A DNA stretch of 64,000 nt from Anadara kagoshimensis (taxonomy: Eukaryota > Mollusca > Bivalvia > Arcoida > Arcidae): NCBI GenBank assembly GCA_021292105.1, contig CM037867.1, positions 39,549,343 to 39,613,342 on the forward strand. Direction: 5' to 3'. Numbering within the stretch: position 1 is the stretch's first letter; the number at the start of each line of letters is the position of its first letter. The notes under the pieces are model-generated. The model was not told the DNA's origin. It did no database searches and saw nothing but the letters and a program-made list of their open reading frames with translations. Shown in pieces: positions 45,700-58,285 of this stretch. Made by a program: the position numbers and the translations under genes.

Positions 45700-48030
45700 T
45701 ATAAGTAATAAAATTGTTTCATTGGTAAACTTGAAAGAACTAGATATTTTTTAATTTCTAATGACATTTTCCTAAAACAAATAACCAAAAAAACTATTAA
45801 TCATACAGAAATAAAACCAAATGAAATGAGTTTGCGTAAAAAAAAACTAACATTAATGATCTATTTTTATATAAAAAATCTATTAATAATATAGAAATAA
45901 AAGATTAAAAAACAAAAGCAGTCAAACTTGCAAATTATTATTTTTTAAATGCTACACAGAAAATACCCAACGTCATAGTTGTTTTATCTAGGTGATTTTA
46001 TTGTTTGACCAAACAGTGTTTATTTGTTATTAGTACAAAGTTAAGTCGTAATTTGTCATTTAAAAGAACAAAATACGCAAAACAGTTTTTTTAAATCACC
46101 ATGTTCTATCAGCTTTTTCACATTTTCTTTTTTAAATTTTGGAATAATTTTGCCTTCAATTTAAATTCTTTATTTGGACGCAAAACATTCAATCAATCAA
46201 TGATTTTTTCTTCAAAATTTGTTAATTATATTAAAACTATTGATATCAAGAATCTGCAAGTCTGGTATCTTTGTGTGTTTTTCTTTTGCTTGCTGATTTT
46301 TATTTTAGGTCGACAAAAAATAGACGGTAACTATCTAAACATTTTTTGTTTACATTAACGTTATCCAGATAATAATCAGTTCTGGTATTTATAGCTAGTT
46401 GTCCTAAGTCTAGTATTTCCTAGGTAATTTTTTGGTTAATATAAACAATTTCAAATGATTTTTAAGGAAGAGGTGTCCGTATCAACTAAATATAATTAGA
46501 ACAGTTTTCAAATGTCAGCTAAAGATATTTATCTGAACAACCTATCCATACTTGGGGGAGATTCTTTAGAATTAGACATGCGCATTATGTATGGTGATAC
46601 AATATATCGCTTCCTATAAAACGTTCACATTTCCCTGGTAATGACGTCAAACGGAACGCTCTTTAAATTATAATTACGTTCAACTTTCATATTTTGAGAT
46701 AAGAAATAGGCCTGATAATGTTTCACCTGGTTCTTGTTACAAACATCAGTAATACAATTGAGACACCGGAAGTGTCTTTATGAACTGGAGAAAGATAAAA
46801 AAAATTTGGAAATTTTAGGTTAAGAAAATATACTTTATCAGTGATTACATTTGTAATAAATATTGAATTATTAGTTCTTTTTGTGTATATGGTGTAATTT
46901 AGAATATTTGATATATCAGAACTAAAACAAATAGATGTAACGGTCATTGTAACCAAGAACAAGAAACAAATCACAAAATCAATAAAAAACGACGATGCAT
47001 AGGAAATACTAGTATATACTTCCTTGGATGGACACTGTCCAGTGGTGTGTTTATAGTATTAGTAGTTGGCAACCCCAAAAATACTGAATTAAAATTAATT
47101 CTTGTTAGCAACTAGCCAAGAAATCCTGCATGTTTACAATTTCAAAGAAACATACAATATTTTAATTTTAATTATTCACTATTTCAAAGAATGATATAAA
47201 TTGGATAATATGGTGGCCAAATGTACTATGTTTCAAGAAAACTACTAAAGTGAAACGTTTTAATAAGTAGACATAGAAATACGGGCATAAAGTTCAGCAA
47301 TAAGATGGGTTCCATCGTATTAAAGGGAAATAAAATTCATAATATTATATTAATTTGAAACCATTGTTTTGAACATCTTGAAATTGTCAAAATTGAAAAA
47401 GTAGCAATAAAGTTGCATTTTCATACATTTTTATTGAATCTTTATCTTAAATGTTTGTTAATTCCAATAACATTCCGCGCACTGGAAATCTGGTTAATAA
47501 AGCATGAAAAGAGATAATTGAAATCAATTGAAATCTGCATATTTTGCAGTGTGGAGGATGAGAACAAAAATGTTTCCCCATGTAAAATTGTTTTCTGAAC
47601 ATTATTATTCATTCATCTGAAATTTATCTCTCTATCAAATAAAAAAATTATGAAACACCTTTTTAAAATCTGGAGAGAAAACCCACCAACTCATTAAAAT
47701 CCACATATAGATATACAGATAAGATTTAATCATTGTATTAAACCTCATTTGGAGATGATGTGAGTAAATGTCATCTATCCTACTGATCTTGAAAAAGAGA
47801 AACGACTGATTCATATTTAAGCCGATACCTCATTTGTGGCTTCAACGAAAGACTTCGTTTAAAGCTGTATAAAAACCGTGGTGGGTTCAATTTTTCTATC
47901 GTCATCTTTGCTGTTCTGTTTTGCTTGCCTCTCCTGCTTATGGTATTTTTGTTTACCAATACGTTAAGAGAAAGCTTGTTGCCACCACGGAAACTTTACA
48001 TAGCAACGAAAGATGCTAAGAAATTAAATA
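45700..48030. other. No feature recognised
   Basis: Very AT-rich. The 85-codon frame at 46101-46358 is Phe/Asn/Ile-rich, as expected by chance, and no R1 copies were found. Confidence 0.4.
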
Positions 48031-48034
48031 CAAC

Positions 48035-48330
48035 GATATTGCAAGCCTAGGGTTCCTAATAAGACCTTCACAAAGCTTCATGGCCGTCATAGCAGTGTCG
48101 TTGGTAGGTGTGTTTGGAGTTGCCTTGGGTGTACTTGACGTCCCATCTTTTTCAGTTCCTATCATTCCCAATTTTGATGGCACAAGTGGAGGATGTAGCT
48201 ATCTAGCCCTTATCTTTACAGAGCACCCGGCTTTAATTTCCCGATGTTAGTTCATGTGTTTAACTTAATTTGCCAAGTTCAAGTTTTAATTTGCTTTGGG
48301 ATTGTTATTTAAACAAGAATTTGTATGTTT
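48035..48330 (+). repeat. R1 copy, diverged
   Basis: GATATTGCAAGCCTAGGGTT to TTTGGGATTGTTATTT, covering most of the element. Confidence 0.72.
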
Positions 48331-48664
48331 GATTCAAAGTGATTATGAAGTAAACATTCATTCTGCGTTTGCCTAATTGGGTTATCTATTTTATTTGATA
48401 CTTTACAAACAATGTTACATTTCTTGAAGCTTTGCTGCAATTTTTTATGCAGACTAATCGAAAAAGTTTTTCGTATTTGACTATGGTTTAAGTTTTTTAC
48501 TTAATTAACTATACACACCAAAATTATATTTCGTTGGCTAGAACCGAAGATAAAACCTATATATATCCAAGTAGGATTTGAACTTAGCGGCGCAAGGAGC
48601 TTTAGATCACTAGATCACCGAGGTCTTCAAAGCAAGCGGTATTACAAGTCCTAGTAGTCTAGTT

Positions 48665-49020
48665 GTATCAAAAACAAACACACTAATCCATGCCCGAATC
48701 ACAATCCAGAAGCAAAGTAAAAACGTTGGAACTGACAAGTAAGTGAACTTCCACCAGGGAGGTGGGGCCGGGTGCTCCGGAAGGGTAAGCACCTCTTGTT
48801 TAGCTAGCTACACCCGCCACGTATGTAATCAAAATTGTGTGAAGGGAACATGAAACTATGAGACGTCAAATATATCCAGGGCAATCCTAAACACAGAGAC
48901 ATCAAACTTATCAACAATACTGTAATGACGGCCATAAAACTTTTTGAGGACCTTGATAAGCCTAGGCTTGCAATATCCCCGAGTCAACAATTTATTTGCA
49001 AGCAGCCTACTTCGTTGTAC
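48665..49020 (-). repeat. R1 copy
   Basis: From AAAACAAACACACTAATCCA to TTTGCAAGCAGCCTACTTCG, nearly full length. Confidence 0.85.
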
Positions 49021-49649
49021 AATGTATAATATACTGGTTATTGATATCCTAAAAATCCGTTTGATAAATTGTAAGCAAGACAAAGACTTCACGAAAAATT
49101 ACTGGGACTACTTGTAGAATGTTTAGGTATACTTATTTCATTTTCATTGCCTATGCTATAAACAACTACACATGTTGAATTTTAAATAAAAGTCTGGTGT
49201 GTATAGTTTTAATTGATGTTTTTGTTGCAGCAGACATTTTGTTTGATTAGAGACAGGATTATTCACGAAAGTCTGAAATTAGTAATAATCTATATAATAT
49301 ACTTTCTTTAAACTTCATGTTTTTTTTAAAAAATGGGTGCAAAATCTGAACTTAATTTTCAATCCGTGACTTTTAACAATTATAAATTCTACTGGTTTTT
49401 ACAATAAAAAATAATTTCTTTTATCCATACAATTCTTTTGATGTTGGAGGACAATAGAAATTATTAAAATATTTGAATTGAGGATGAATATTTATCCTGT
49501 TATCTTAACTGCAAAGTTAAGTTTTAATGATTTTAAAGTTGCTGAAGAATAAAGAAGGAAGATCAAAGTATGTTCGATTTGATGTTAAATTGGTAGAATG
49601 ATCAAATTTCATTTAATGAATAAATTAATAAAGTATAAAATTGTTTGAA

Positions 49650-49925
49650 GAAAGCCCGATTAGATTACAATATTGTAGATAAGCATGATGTCTCTGTATC
49701 CAAAAATAACCTGTATATATTTGATGTACCATGGTTACATGTTCCTTTTATAACACACATGGTGGGTGTAGCTAGCTTAACAGTAGGTACTTACCTTTTG
49801 GGAGTACCCGGCCTCACTTCCCTTTTGGAAGTTTACGTGTTGAAACTCATTTGCCAGCTTCAAAGTTTTTATTTTGCTTTGAGATTTTTTTGTTTTGACA
49901 TGGATTCGTATGTCTGTTTTTGATT
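49650..49925 (+). repeat. R1 copy, diverged
   Basis: GATGTCTCTGTATCCAAAAA through GTGGGTGTAGCTAGCTTAAC to GACATGGATTCGTATG. Confidence 0.75.
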
Positions 49926-50189
49926 TTAAGTTTCGAAAAAGAAAAGGCACTTTGTGAAACAGTCGAATCAGATTGAACCTGTACAGTTCTTTCCTAAAAC
50001 ACAATTAACTTAATGTAGTTCTACTACTGTTCAGTATCGAAGTACTTTATTCCCCTAATTTGATCAAATTTCATGGACAGTAACTCCTCACTTCATCAAA
50101 TTTCATAAATTTGTTAACAAAGTAAGGCAATCCTATGTGTGATTATGTGTTTGAAGTTTCAATCTAAAACTGACAGATAGTGTTGATAT

Positions 50190-50345
50190 TATTCAAAATT
50201 ATCCTGGATATATTTGACGTTTCATAGTCCTATGTTTCTTTCATCCTAATTATGATTTTTCACCTGGCAAGTGTAGCTAGCTGAACAGGAAGTGCTTACT
50301 CTTCCGAAGCACCCAATCTCACTTCTAACATGGAAGCTCGCGGAA
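50190..50345 (+). repeat. R1 middle fragment
   Basis: CCTGGATATATTTGACGTTT to CCAATCTCACTTCTAACATG. Confidence 0.65.
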
Positions 50346-50536
50346 TGTTTGTTTTATTTATATGAATTGAAGATTTCATATTGTCAGCCAAGGTTACCAT
50401 TTCGTTTATGGTTCTACTTTTGAAAATATTTTAAAAACCCTTTCTTTATTATTTGTTATGACCAGTGGTCTCGATTTTAGCTTTAACGTCTTATTTTCTT
50501 GTTTCGTTAGTCAATTGTATCGATTGCTATTGTCTA

Positions 50537-50885
50537 TCAAAAACAAACATACTAATCCATGTCCGAATCACAATCCAGAAGCAAAGTATAAAACTTTAAA
50601 ACTGACAAGTTATGTAAGACACGTGAACTTCCAGGGGAGTGAGGCCGGATGATCCGAAAGGGTAAGTATCTCCTGTTTAGCAAGCTAAACCCGCCACGTA
50701 TGTAATCAAAATTGTGTGAAAGCAACATTGGACTATGGGACGTCAAATATATCCAGGGCAATCCTGGACACAGAGACATCAAACTTATCAACAATACTGT
50801 AAAGACTGCCATAAAACTTTTTGACGGCCTTGGATAAGCCTAGGCTTGCAATACCCCCGAGTCAACAATTTATTTGCAAGCAACA
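50537..50885 (-). repeat. R1 copy
   Basis: AAAACAAACATACTAATCCA to CAATTTATTTGCAAGCA, nearly full length. Confidence 0.85.
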
Positions 50886-51412
50886 TTTATTTCAATTTGT
50901 CATCAGTGTATGGAACCCAATAAAATACCATTACATACATTCTTATAAGACTGCCATAAATGCTAAGGCTACAAATTACTTTTGATATTTCTGTTTCAGT
51001 TCATATAACGGTCTATAATGTGGCCAGATATCTATGCGCAATTTATTCCGTTTTATCAAACAAGACCTTATATCAAAAATCCATAGAACATATTTATTAA
51101 AAACTCATCATTTCTTTATTGAGGTCAAACGAGATATTATGAGACAAAAAAGTGTATTAAGCAGACAAAAATGATATCAGCAACAATAGAAATAATTAGC
51201 ATTTATTGATGAACTATTTCTCTTATGTCTGTTTTAGTTTTTTTCCGAATCGTTCTTATTTTTCAAAAATTGCTTATTATATTGCAATACACATTGTGGA
51301 TGTCCAAAGCTATTACATTGCTGTTTAAATATGATGCGAGGTTATAAATTTATTTTCTTTGAACCTACACTGTTTTACTTATCGTCTAGTTTGTAGTGTA
51401 AAAGTGTGTCTA

Positions 51413-52255
51413 GAGTGATCGTTTAGGTTGGTTGGTTGGTTGAATGTTGCTTAACGTCGCATCAGCAATTTTCCAGCTATTCGCGACGAGAACTATTTAA
51501 ATAATTTCTATGGATTAATCTATGAACAATTTTTGTGTATGCATGTGAAGTGCGATTATGTTGTATGGTCTGCCTTGTACTAGCGCACTCAGGGCGACTT
51601 TACCGTGCTAGCTCACAGAGTCAGTACGCCGCAGACAAACGTACCACTCCCCCAGTCCATTATACTGATACCAGGTGAATCAGTAAAGGCCAACGGTAAG
51701 GAAAATTCACTTTCCCGCATGTGGTCCGAGCGGGACTCGAGCTCACAGCGGTGAGAGACCCTGGATTTGAAGACTGACGTCTTATCCATTAGGCCACCGC
51801 GCCCTCTACTCTTACAACCAAGAGTAAATCCAAGGTCTATAATCGTAATATACTTATTAAGCTATAAGATAAAGAAAACAAATCAGATAGTTCCAATAGA
51901 GATAATCAAAAACAAACATACTAATCCATGTCCGAATCATAATCCAGAAGCTTAGTAAAAACTTTGGAACTGACTTTGGGTGCTCCGGAAGGGTAAGCAC
52001 CTCCTGTTTAGCGCACTCAGGGCGACTTTACCGTGCTAGCTCACAGAGTCAGTACGCCGCAGACAAGCGTACCACTCCCCCAGTCCATTATACTGATACC
52101 AGGTGAATCAGTAAAGGCTAGCGGTAAGGAAAATTCATTTTCCCACATATGGTCCGAGCGGGACTCGAACTCACAGCGGTGAGAGACCCTGGATTTGAAG
52201 ACTAACGTCTTATCCATTAGGCCACCGCGCCCTCTTAAGTGAGTGATCGTTTAGG
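51413..52255 (-). mobile_element. Composite S1 SINE insertion with a 203-bp passenger
   Basis: In SINE (minus-strand) orientation the order is: S1 5' part (52236-52011), a 203-bp passenger (52010-51808), and a full S1 (51807-51428). The whole is bounded by a single exact 15-bp duplication GAGTGATCGTTTAGG at 51413-51427 and 52241-52255. The passenger is an inverted copy of 44650-44851. Confidence 0.85.
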
Positions 52256-53049
52256 GGGAAAACTTACATTTCAATTCCTTTTATATGGATATAAAAACCA
52301 ATTATGATTATTTTACTTCTTACAGTAATAGTGCTAATTTTCAGCCTGATTTAGAAAGTAGATGGAGTAGATGGGTTAAATTTCTCGTCTAGAAATTGGA
52401 CCCAGATCTTATATGTCTGGCATGTGACGTAGGAGCGTGTGTAATATCACGAAATAAATTATCTTACAAAAGAAACAAAAAAATATTTACCGGATTCTTA
52501 ACAAACATTAATGTTATTAATATTATTACTGGGTTGCCATTAGAAATGTTAAAAGGTTCCTATTTTCAAAAATAGAAAACTGGTATGATATGTAATTTTC
52601 ATATGATCGTCATGGTGACAGTGACGATGTAGATGCGAGATTTGTTAAATTACATGTTTCTCAAGAATAGTTTAGATTTGGCTGTCATTTGCTGTGGTAG
52701 GTAGGCACTCTTGGTTAAACATCGTATGTTTGAGTGTTTGAAACGAAGTCAGATTATGGTTCAGTTGATGCTCGAACATTTTTGTTTATAAGCATGTTTG
52801 TGGTCGATTTCAAATACTCATGTTCGGAGACCATTAATTTTAAAATGGCCATAAATTGACGTAATTTAACTCACTAGATGGGTGACATTTGTTCGTTACA
52901 TCCAGCCCACAAACAGAATTGAAGGATTTTAGTGACCGCGTTGTTCATGTGCTTTGTTTTGTTGTTGCGTTGTTCCTGTTTCCCTCCCCTAATAGGCGAT
53001 ACATTTAGAAGTTGCTAATTTTTACATGCCTTTGTGGATTGATTGCATT

Positions 53050-53150
53050 TACTAGTGGAAGTTCACGTGTTTAACTTAATTTGCCGGTATTCAAGGACTT
53101 ACTTTGTTTTGGGATTGTGATTTAGTCATGTATAGATGTGTTTGTCTTGA
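53050..53150 (+). repeat. R1 3' fragment
   Basis: TAGTGGAAGTTCACGTGTTT to ATGTATAGATGTGTTTG. Confidence 0.65.
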
Positions 53151-53374
53151 TTGTAACATTTGTTTACAGCGTCGCCTTAATAATGTTTAACCAACTTCTG
53201 AATTTTGCATTACAAGGTCCTGCCGAGATAGAAAACCCCAAGACGTACGAACATTACTTAATGAAAACACATATTTATTGTAGGGACTCAATATCAGTTG
53301 ACAAACTTTTGCCAGTTTTGACTGTTTTGAGATCGTAATTTGAACATTGTCTAGTATTTTGTGCTTAATGAAAA

Positions 53375-53505
53375 ATAAACATATTTAACCATGTCCAAAG
53401 CAAAACCCCAAAGCAAAGTAAGAAACCGGCAAATTAGGATAAGGTCAAACACGTGGAGTTCTAACAGAGAAGTGAGACTGGGTGCTCCGAAAGGGTAAGT
53501 ACCCT
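53375..53505 (-). repeat. R1 3' fragment just upstream of the peptide-precursor exon
   Basis: From ACCATGTCCAAAGCAAAACC to GGGTGCTCCGAAAGGGTAAG. On the plus strand it ends in a consensus 5' splice site (GTAAGT at 53495), 131 bp before the acceptor at 53625. Confidence 0.75.
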
Positions 53506-53625
53506 CCCTATCAAATGAAAATCTATAGTATTATTTTGTTACATTTACATATCTGGTATTATTATCAAGATTATTATTGATGTATTATTTAATTATTATT
53601 ATTTTTATTTTATTTATCGTTTCAG

Positions 53626-54071
53626 AGACGAAGTAACAAGAACTGTGACTAGTGAAAATTAATAAATACAACAATATGAAATTCCTTTCAAGTTTTGTGA
53701 TTATATTAACATTCTGTCTAACATCAGTTTTCTGTAGTGTCTTGCTTACGTTACTTGGAGACTTAAAGAATGATCTAAGAAAACATCGTATAACCACTGA
53801 CGACTTAACTTCGTCTGGGGAATCCGGGGAATCTAGGCCAGAGGAAGGCACGGGTTTTCGACCGTGGGGAGGAAAACGAGGAGTACACTTGGATAAAGAC
53901 GTTGATGTTTTAATTGATTATAATAGATTTAAAAGACGCAATGGACGTCGAGATGATGCGGATAAAGCGACATATACAGATTTACTTCACGTTTTACTAC
54001 TAAAATCATTAAGGCATAGTTATAATACAAATAATGAAAATGAAAGAATTTATAATCATCCTTACCACTGA
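53626..54071 (+). CDS. Candidate secreted peptide precursor (last exon; CDS 53676-54071)
   Basis: A 131-residue open frame starting at ATG 53676, preceded by a convincing splice acceptor (T-rich tract ending TTTCAG at 53625) and a 50-nt 5' untranslated segment. Residues 1-20 (MKFLSSFVIILTFCLTSVFC) look like a signal peptide. The rest is hydrophilic, with processing signals: FRPWGGKR at 61-68 (Gly before Lys-Arg, a possible amidation site), FKRR at 85-88 and NGRR at 89-92. Predicted products are an acidic spacer ending FRPWG, a peptide of about 17 residues (GVHLDKDVDVLIDYNRF) and a C-terminal segment of about 39 residues. There are no cysteines after the signal region, so it is not a disulfide-rich peptide. 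I do not recognise the family; a neuropeptide or hormone precursor is an inference from layout. A possible polyA signal lies at 54493. An upstream non-coding exon is expected. Confidence 0.55.
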
Positions 54072-54492
54072 TGATTTAAAATGGAAATTTAGCAAGTTGG
54101 ATGCTACGGGAAAATAATGACACAAAATATCATTTTGAAATTCAAATGAAAACAAAACCATTTTTTCTAGAAGGTACTTACGGGTTCTTACGAATGGAAA
54201 AAATGAAGAGAAAATTCAATACTCCAAAGTGAACTATTATAATTATGAACAAGACACATTCTTACGGGTTATCACAAAAGTGAACAAGTCAAAATACTTT
54301 AAACAGGTTCTTAAAGTGATCAAGACGAATTATTTCAAACGGGTTCTTAAGAGTGGTGATGAAAATAATAAAATTTTCGTAATACGAAACATCGAGAAAA
54401 AATGAACGAATTTTTCTCGACAGACTAAGAAATAACTGTATATGTATTTTAAATTTATTTTGGTTCTTTACAACGCCAGATGAAAATATTTG

Positions 54493-54498
54493 AATAAA
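54493..54498 (+). promoter_or_regulatory. Possible polyadenylation signal
   Basis: AATAAA about 420 nt after the stop of the candidate peptide precursor. It is a common hexamer in AT-rich DNA, so the assignment rests on position only. Confidence 0.25.
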
Positions 54499-54772
54499 TT
54501 AACGTAATTATATGTGGACTGTTAAGAAAAACATACTTATGGGCCCTTTTTAATTTTACTTGAAAATTTTTGTTCCTATTCAAACTATGAACTTTGAATT
54601 TCTGAAAGAGATGATATAAAAAATAAACACAGACAATTTATATTATGTGCAGAATCATGATTGAAAAAACGTTTACCAACCATTGAAAAACTTTTTACGG
54701 TACGAAAATTGCAACATTACGTCATCGTTTGGGAAAATAATTCCCCATGTTCTGATTCCTATTGACGTTTAT

Positions 54773-55165
54773 AATCAAAAACAAACATTCTAATCCATGT
54801 CCGAAACACAATACAAAAGCAAAGTAAAAAATTTTGAACTGACAAGTCATGTTAGACACGTGAACTTCTACTAGGGAAGTGAGGCCGGGTGCTCCGGAAG
54901 GGTAAGTACCTCCTGTTTAGCTAGCTACAGCCGCCACGTGTGTAATCAATTGTGTGATATGGAACATGGAACTACGGGACGTCAAATATATCCAGGACAA
55001 ACTTATGAACAATACTGTGATGACGACCATAAAACTTTTTTAGGACCCTTATAAGCCTAGACATGCAATACCCCCTAGACATGCAATATCTCCGAGTCAA
55101 CAATTTATTTGCAAGCAGCCTGCTTCGTTGTACAAAGTCCCCGTAGTGGGAACAAGCTCTATTGA
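54773..55165 (-). repeat. R1 dispersed repeat, near-complete copy
   Basis: Reference copy of the dominant dispersed family. In R1 orientation (minus strand here) it runs from GAAGCAGGCTGCTTGCAAAT, through GCCTAGGCTTATAAGGGTCC, ATATATTTGACGTCC and GCTAGCTAAACAGGAGGT, to CTTCCGGAGCACCCGGCCTC, and ends GGACATGGATTAGAATGTTT. No coding capacity, no clear terminal repeats and no target duplication were found; class unknown. It contains a partial local duplication at 55065-55090. Confidence 0.85.
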
Positions 55166-55396
55166 CGTCTACATTTATCCTAAATAATTTCATCCTGAAA
55201 TTGAGAATGCTGTACATTATCCTAAAATTTATATTCATGGAGACAGTGTGCGCAGATTCTTGACGTCAAATTTTCAGAACGGCATCAAATGAAATAATTG
55301 TGTTTTTCGTTTCACATATTAAATATATCAATAATAAAAAATATTTATATTTCAAAATGGATTCATAATAATTTCTATAAATACACTGAGTCTAGC

Positions 55397-55540
55397 ATGT
55401 CTTCACGTGAGATCAGACAAAGACGCAAAATATTTACAGAATGTCTGTGCGAATGGTTAAAAGGTAGGATTTCAATAGATCAATGCCATAAAACAGGCGG
55501 TAGTTTTACAAATGTGGATAATATATGCCATAAAAGATAG
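55397..55540 (+). CDS. Small basic four-cysteine open frame
   Basis: A 47-residue frame starting MSSREIRQRRKIFTECLCEW with four cysteines and no signal peptide, in AT-rich DNA between R1 repeats. Not recognised. Length and isolation make it most likely a chance frame. Confidence 0.12.
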   Translation: MSSREIRQRRKIFTECLCEWLKGRISIDQCHKTGGSFTNVDNICHKR

Positions 55541-55754
55541 ATTACCACTTAAAACTAATGACTCTCAATTAATTATCTTTAACCGCATATTAGAGTTTTT
55601 CAAATTGTGACCGATGCTTTTATAATTAGTCTCTTTGTATTTGGTTAACATTCCTTCTTTGAACTAAAGTCCTTAGTGTGTGTTGTGTAGGTATGTCAAT
55701 GTCATCTATGGTTGTTAGAAAGATCTAACAGGTATTCTTTTCATTTTTAGTTCA

Positions 55755-55955
55755 AATAAAAAACAAACAAACCAATCTATGTCCGAATCATAGTCCAGAA
55801 GCAATGTATAAGACTGTTGAACTGACAAGTTAGGTTAGACACGCGAACTTCAACCATGGAAGTGAGACCAGGTGCCCTGGAAGGAGAAGATCATCCTATT
55901 CAGCTAGCTACATCCGCCACGTGTGTAATCAAAATTGTATGAAAGGAACATGGAT
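55755..55955 (-). repeat. R1 3' half
   Basis: AAAACAAACAAACCAATCTA to GTATGAAAGGAACATGG. Confidence 0.8.
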
Positions 55956-56104
55956 TGTATTGCGGGTAATCATGATTAAGGAAAAGGCTATTTTAATCAC
56001 CACATACTACTTTTAAATATACTTAACTCTGTCAATAAAATACCTTTCTAGGCTAAAACATTTTTCGATTTAAACACATTAAAACTCACATTTCACAAAG
56101 TCCG

Positions 56105-56240
56105 ACGTGGCGGGTAAAGTTATGTGTGCAGGAGGTTCTAACTTGGTCTCGCATCCCTTTTGGAAGTCCGCTCAATTTACCAGTTATTTGCTTTTGAGAT
56201 TATGATTTGAAAATGTACAGGTATATTTATTTTTGATTGC
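56105..56240 (+). repeat. R1 fragment, decayed
   Basis: GTGGCGGGTAAAGTTATGTG and TTGGTCTCGCATCCCTTTTG to ACAGGTATATTTATTTTTGA. Confidence 0.5.
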
Positions 56241-57088
56241 AAACTTTAAAACTGTTAACTCACATTTTGTAAAGTCCCGTTTTATCTCTAACATTAACCC
56301 TACAATTAATTCGGGAAATACGGAATTATTTTTAATTAGTTCATTAACAACCATACAACAATTAACATGGTCTTAAAAATATCGTAGGAGTATCTAATTT
56401 TCATGCAAAAATTATTTAATCAAAATGATCATATGGTTGCGTTTTTTAAAATTAAAACCATGCTCTTGTAAAATGTTCAAAATGTTGATAACATTTAAAA
56501 GCAATTAATACTAAAATCATTTTATGTTAAAATAATTCTCCTATGTTGATCTTAAAACGTATTTGTCAATAATTATACAAGGAATATTCAATTTTCTCCT
56601 ACAAGAAGATTTTTTTATCTAATTAAGATAAAGGAGAAGAAAATTAACATTCAAGAAAAGACAAAATATAATAAAACAAAAATAATTGTATTTCCAGAAA
56701 ATTAAACCATATTATTTACAAAAATGTCACACAAACATCCTAGATCACGTGGTTAAACTATATGAACGCCAAATTAAGGAGTCGCATTTAAGGACTTAAT
56801 TTGTTAAAACAAGGCGGAAGTATATCGTCTAATAAAGAAAAATCTCGTTAATTTTAGGAAACTACCTTTAAAGAGGTGCTAACGCCGAAGCATACAACAA
56901 TTTTATGACTTTAAGCTAGGATACTTTCAATTAATTACGTCGTCCAATAATTTTCTAGGAGACAATTTTTATAAAAATTGAATTAGAAGCTTCCCAAAAT
57001 GTTTGGAATTTAAAGACGTAAAGGTTAATGTTCACGTTCACAGCAATAACAAGTTTTCTAGAAATACATAAAAATTGTTTACGTTTAG

Positions 57089-57279
57089 TTGCCTTCTTTT
57101 GCGAACTTCAACAATATTATATGTAAAATTGGGTACACTAATTTTTGTAAGCAAGGGTGGTACGTGTTGATTTCGTCAAATGGGAGTAAGTACATTCCGA
57201 AGACATTTATGTACTACATGAACAGACATGACGAGCCGTTTGGGGTGAATATACCATGCGTAGATTTATTTATATCTTT
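57089..57279 (+). CDS. Possible orphan internal exon
   Basis: A 191-nt open stretch with an acceptor-like TTTACGTTTAG at its start and a strong donor GTAAGT at 57280. It encodes a mixed-composition segment (FCKQGWYVLISSNGSKYIP, then MNRHDEPFGVNIPCVDLF) that looks more protein-like than the surrounding AT-rich frames. No family is recognised and no neighbouring exon was found. It may be an exon of a gene extending beyond this region, or chance. Confidence 0.22.
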
Positions 57280-57619
57280 GTAAGTAATTATTACTTGATA
57301 ATTTATTTATCATTCTGTAAATTTCGAAGTTGTATATTGCAACATATTTGTTCCCCGTCAACCGTTGAAGTTACTTTTTTCGATGCTACTAAAATCTATA
57401 GCACAACATTTATATTCATATTTGTGTCCTCAGACAAAATTTTAATTGCATTATCAGACAATAATTGCCATTCAACGTGCAACTGGCATACATATGACGC
57501 AAACAATACATCAAGTAACGCCATCTCATAGAAACCTAGCTTTTAGTTAGTGACGTCAAACATGTTGTCATTTATCACGGCGTAAAAGGCGGTAATTTTA
57601 AATTTAAAACATTGCAACT

Positions 57620-57865
57620 ATTTTATTGAGGATCTATATAATTTAGATGTCTCTGTGTCCAGGATTTCCCTAGGATCTCATAGTTCATGTTCACTCAATT
57701 TCACATGACATGTGTAGATACCTAAACAGGAAGTTCTTACACTTCAAGAGCACCCGGCCTCACTTACCTGGTAAAAGTTCATGTGGTTAGCCTAACTTGT
57801 CAGTTTAAAAAAGTTTTACTTTGTGGATTTTGATTCAGACATGAATTAGTATGTTAGTTTTTTAT
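57620..57865 (+). repeat. R1 copy, diverged
   Basis: GATGTCTCTGTGTCCAGGAT to ACATGAATTAGTATGTTAG. Confidence 0.72.
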
Positions 57866-58064
57866 TAAAATATAAACATTTGACAGTAAGCGGTTTTGAT
57901 TTGTGTTTATTGTCGCTACTTTATTTGCATGGTATTGTAAATCAAATGTTCATATTAAAACAGACGGAATTTTAAACAAAAATGCATTATTAAATTGCAA
58001 TGGATATTACATATTCAAACAGAACATAACGCGTTTGTGTATAACAAGATGTAATAAAGTGGGT

Positions 58065-58285
58065 TTGTTGGGGTTCCATGATCAAACTCTTAGTTTTATG
58101 GCCGTCATCACAGTACTGTTAAAAAGTTTGATGAGTGTGTCCAGGATTGACCTGGATATATTTGACGTTCCATGTTTCTTTCAGCCAATTTTGATTACAC
58201 ACATGGCGGATGTAGCTAGCTAAACAGGACGGAGTACCCGGTCTCATTTTCGTGTTTAACCTTACTTGTCAGTTTCAAAGATTAT
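58065..58285 (+). repeat. R1 copy, 3' truncated
   Basis: TATGGCCGTCATCACAGTAC to CCTTACTTGTCAGTTTCAAA. Confidence 0.75.
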
